From Marinovum sp048263515 (lineage in GTDB: Bacteria > Pseudomonadota > Alphaproteobacteria > Rhodobacterales > Rhodobacteraceae): DNA of 64,000 nucleotides. The translations under genes were made by a program, and so were the position numbers. The stretch lies in contig NZ_JBLXEC010000004.1 of the NCBI RefSeq assembly GCF_048263515.1, positions 124,001 through 188,000 of the forward strand. Reading direction: 5' to 3'. Within the stretch, counting starts at the first letter, position 1. Each line of letters opens with the position of its first letter. Shown here in pieces: positions 62,125 through 64,000 of this stretch. The notes under the pieces were generated by a model, which saw nothing but the letters and a program-made list of their open reading frames with translations, was not told where the DNA came from and did no database searches.

Positions 62125-63354
62125 ATGCGAGCCCCTGACATGACGCCGACCCCTTCCTCCATCGCCGCACAGTTCCCCGATGACACGGCCAGCGCCGACA
62201 CCTGGGTCGGGTGGTTCTGGTCGGACTTCCTGCCGGCCTGGGCGCAACACGCGCAGCAGTCAGAGGGCCTCGGGTTCTTCGACGTGCTCGACGCCGAGGC
62301 CCGACCGGTGGCGCCAGAGCGGCGCACTCTGCTGGCCCAGGCGCGGCTGCTGTTCACTTTCTCGCATCTGGCGCTGCTGTCTGACGCGCCGCAGTGGCGC
62401 GAGGCCGCCCAGCAGGCGCACCGCGCGCTGCCGGCCTTTCGCAAGCCCTCGGGGCTCTATTGCCGCGCAGTGCTGCGCGATGGCAGTGCGACCGGCGAGG
62501 CAGACGATCTTCTGGCCACCAGCTACGACCAGAGCTTCGTGATCCTCGCCCTGTCCACCTGGGGCCGGCTGCACCCCGAAGCGTCGGTCGGCGAAGAGCT
62601 GGAGTCCTGCTGGCAGGCACTGGAAACCCGGCTGACCGATCCCGTGACCGGCCTGCTGCTGGAGCATGACGGGTTGAGCGATCCCGCCGCTCCCGGCGCG
62701 CCGCCGCGCGCGCAGAATCCGCATATGCACAATTACGAAGCCGCGCTGCAGGCCTACGAGATGACCGGCGCGGCCAAATGGCTGGACCGCGCGCAGAAGA
62801 TGCGCGCCAAGGGGCTGGAGTATTTCTTCGATACCCAGAGCGGCACGATCACCGAATTCCTCGCCCCCGACCTTTCGGTTTTGCCGGGACGGGACGGCAT
62901 GCGGCGTGAGATTGGCCATCAATGCGAATGGGCCTGGCTGCTGCTGCGCGAGGTCGAACTGGGCGGCGATCCGGCGATGGCGGATGTGGCGGCACGGCTT
63001 CTGGCCTTTGCCGATACCCATGGGTTTGCCGAGGCTGGCGTGATGCAGGGCGCGGTGTTCGACGCGGTCTCGGCGGATGCCGGCTGGCGCGAGGACCGCT
63101 TCCTGCTCTGGCCGCAGACCGAGGCGATCAAGGCCTGTGCCCTGCGCGCCTCCGACCCGGTGCAGGCCGACCGGGCACGCGCGCTGGCCTTGGTGACCTT
63201 CCGCCGCTTTTTCGCCGGCCGCGCGGCCTTTGTAAACCAGCTCGACGCCGAGGGGGAGGTGCTCTGGCCCGAGGCGCTCAGCCGGTTGCACTACCACCTC
63301 GTGCTGGGCTTCACCGAGGGCGCCCGCGCCGGGCTGTGGCAGGGGCCGGTGTGA
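62125..63354 (+). CDS. AGE-family epimerase/isomerase
   Basis: A 409-aa (alpha/alpha)6-barrel protein. RRREIGHQCEWAWLLLR-type MRREIGHQCEWAWLLLRE, PHMHNYEAALQAYEMTGA and LWPQTEAIKACALRA hold the conserved His/Glu of the N-acylglucosamine 2-epimerase/mannose isomerase group. Family substrates include GlcNAc, mannose, sulfoquinovose. Last gene of the five-gene operon (49 nt gap), though a sugar isomerase is unexpected there. ATG 62125 is used; ATG 62140 is also possible. Confidence 0.88.
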   Translation: MRAPDMTPTPSSIAAQFPDDTASADTWVGWFWSDFLPAWAQHAQQSEGLGFFDVLDAEARPVAPERRTLLAQARLLFTFSHLALLSDAPQWREAAQQAHRALPAFRKPSGLYCRAVLRDGSATGEADDLLATSYDQSFVILALSTWGRLHPEASVGEELESCWQALETRLTDPVTGLLLEHDGLSDPAAPGAPPRAQNPHMHNYEAALQAYEMTGAAKWLDRAQKMRAKGLEYFFDTQSGTITEFLAPDLSVLPGRDGMRREIGHQCEWAWLLLREVELGGDPAMADVAARLLAFADTHGFAEAGVMQGAVFDAVSADAGWREDRFLLWPQTEAIKACALRASDPVQADRARALALVTFRRFFAGRAAFVNQLDAEGEVLWPEALSRLHYHLVLGFTEGARAGLWQGPV

Positions 63355-63772
63355 GGAGCGTCAAACACCGGACGCCTGGTGCCACGCCGTCCCGGACTTG
63401 ATCCGGGACCTCCCGCCCAACGCCCGTGATGAGGCCCCGGATCAAGTCCGGGGCGTGGGGGTCCGAGTGGGCACTTTTTGCTTCTGGCGGCCCGGTGGGA
63501 AAGCGCTTGGGACTACCGCTCAACGCCAAAGGTGAGGCCCCGGATCTAGTCCGGGGCGCGTGTCGCTTGACCGGCATCTGCACCGCCCGAAGACCCCAAC
63601 GCAACCCTCCGCGAGACTCCGCGACGCGCCCGAAACCCCCACTTCTCCCAAGCCACTTTCCTCTGCCGCACAAGCAGGTTATCGGGCAATATCACCGGCC
63701 TCTGGTCAAACCCCCGGCGCCGCCCTACCTGTAGTGGGTCCGCAGGGCGCCAGGCCAGAGACACCGGTGGAC
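63355..63772. repeat. Gene-free stretch with three dispersed palindrome copies
   Basis: Copies of the palindrome family of 3289-3518 occur at 63391-63417 (CCCGGACTTGATCCGGG orientation), 63433-63454 (GGCCCCGGATCAAGTCCGGGG, inverted) and 63536-63557 (one G/A change in the centre, GGATCTAGTCC). The first two face each other and could form a longer stem. The remainder (63558-63772) is featureless: a Pro-rich open frame is not supported. The sensor kinase start lies at 63773. Confidence 0.75.
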
Positions 63773-64000
63773 ATGGCGGACGAGCAGTGGAGTCCAAGGG
63801 TGCTAGGCAGGTTCAAGAACGATTACGATCCGATGGATTTCCTCGCCGGTGACGGCGAGATGGCGCAGCGCATGCGCGACTTCGACTGGGCCGGCCATCC
63901 GCTGGGCCCGCCGGCGAAATGGCCGCAATCGCTGCGTGCCGCGCTGTCGATCTGCCTGAACTCGGCCTTTCCGACCGCGATCTACTGGGGCCCCGACCTG
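63773..64000 (+). CDS. N-terminus of a PAS-domain sensor histidine kinase (cut by the window)
   Basis: 76 codons run off the right end with no stop. It begins MADEQWSPRVLGRFKNDYD and continues MRDFDWAGHPLGPPAKWPQ, SLRAALSICLNSAFPTAIYW and GPDL. The DFDWAGxPLGPPxxWPxSLRxA pattern starts many PAS-type sensor kinases of Alphaproteobacteria (HWE or HisKA type). ATG at 63773 is chosen. The kinase domain would lie beyond the window, so the enzymatic part is inferred. Confidence 0.75.
   Translation, partial: MADEQWSPRVLGRFKNDYDPMDFLAGDGEMAQRMRDFDWAGHPLGPPAKWPQSLRAALSICLNSAFPTAIYWGPDL

Overview
The window is high-GC, densely coded chromosomal DNA from an alphaproteobacterium, most likely a Rhodobacterales (Roseobacter/Rhodobacter-type) marine or soil heterotroph. 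This rests on the gene content (an isolated gatB, FdxA ferredoxin plus CarD, an SUV3-type RNA helicase beside an Hsp15-like S4 protein, an Lrp/hppD pair, xdhABC) and on GC-rich palindromic repeats scattered between genes. No rRNA, tRNA, CRISPR array, insertion sequence, integrase or phage gene was recognised. Coordinates of starts are my own choices, based on ribosome-binding sites, signal peptides and family lengths.

Layout. 1-5 kb: gatB followed by tiny membrane-protein genes and a DUF4177-like gene on the minus strand, with two repeat arrays. 5-12.7 kb: a lytic transglycosylase-like protein, an HpcH/HpaI aldolase with a class-I glutamine-amidotransferase-type hydrolase, a YciF-type ferroxidase, malate synthase G (glcB), an SRPBCC protein and purD. 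12.7-23 kb: xseA, a glyoxalase-fold protein, an M15-like protein, two tandem LysM plus solute-binding-domain proteins, an alpha/beta hydrolase without its serine, MgtC, an IMPACT-domain protein, oligoendopeptidase F, a monoacylglycerol-lipase-like hydrolase and an SCP2 protein. 23-32 kb: TPR protein, SUV3-like helicase, S4 protein, fdxA, carD, a Kef-type antiporter, and a divergent Lrp/hppD pair.

32-45 kb is a purine salvage and catabolism block: adenine deaminase, a divergent LysR regulator, xdhA-xdhB-xdhC, a purine-type permease and guanine deaminase, so that adenine and guanine would be funnelled through hypoxanthine/xanthine to urate. It is followed by a divergent AbrB-type membrane protein/GntR pair. 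45-49 kb is an RpiR-regulated sugar or inositol ABC importer with two matching GGAA-N6-TTCC operators.

49.6-63.4 kb is the most unusual part. On the minus strand lies a GABA/polyamine-type operon (two class-III aminotransferases, a carboxymuconolactone-decarboxylase-fold protein, succinate-semialdehyde dehydrogenase). Divergent from it is a PuuR-like XRE-cupin regulator, followed by five genes on the plus strand: a nitrilase-family amidohydrolase, an oversized Orn/Lys/Arg-type decarboxylase, an ATP-grasp ligase, a C45/NTN-type amide hydrolase or acyltransferase, and an AGE-family sugar epimerase. I read this as a candidate undescribed pathway that makes, caps and uncaps an amine. The window ends inside a PAS-type sensor kinase gene.
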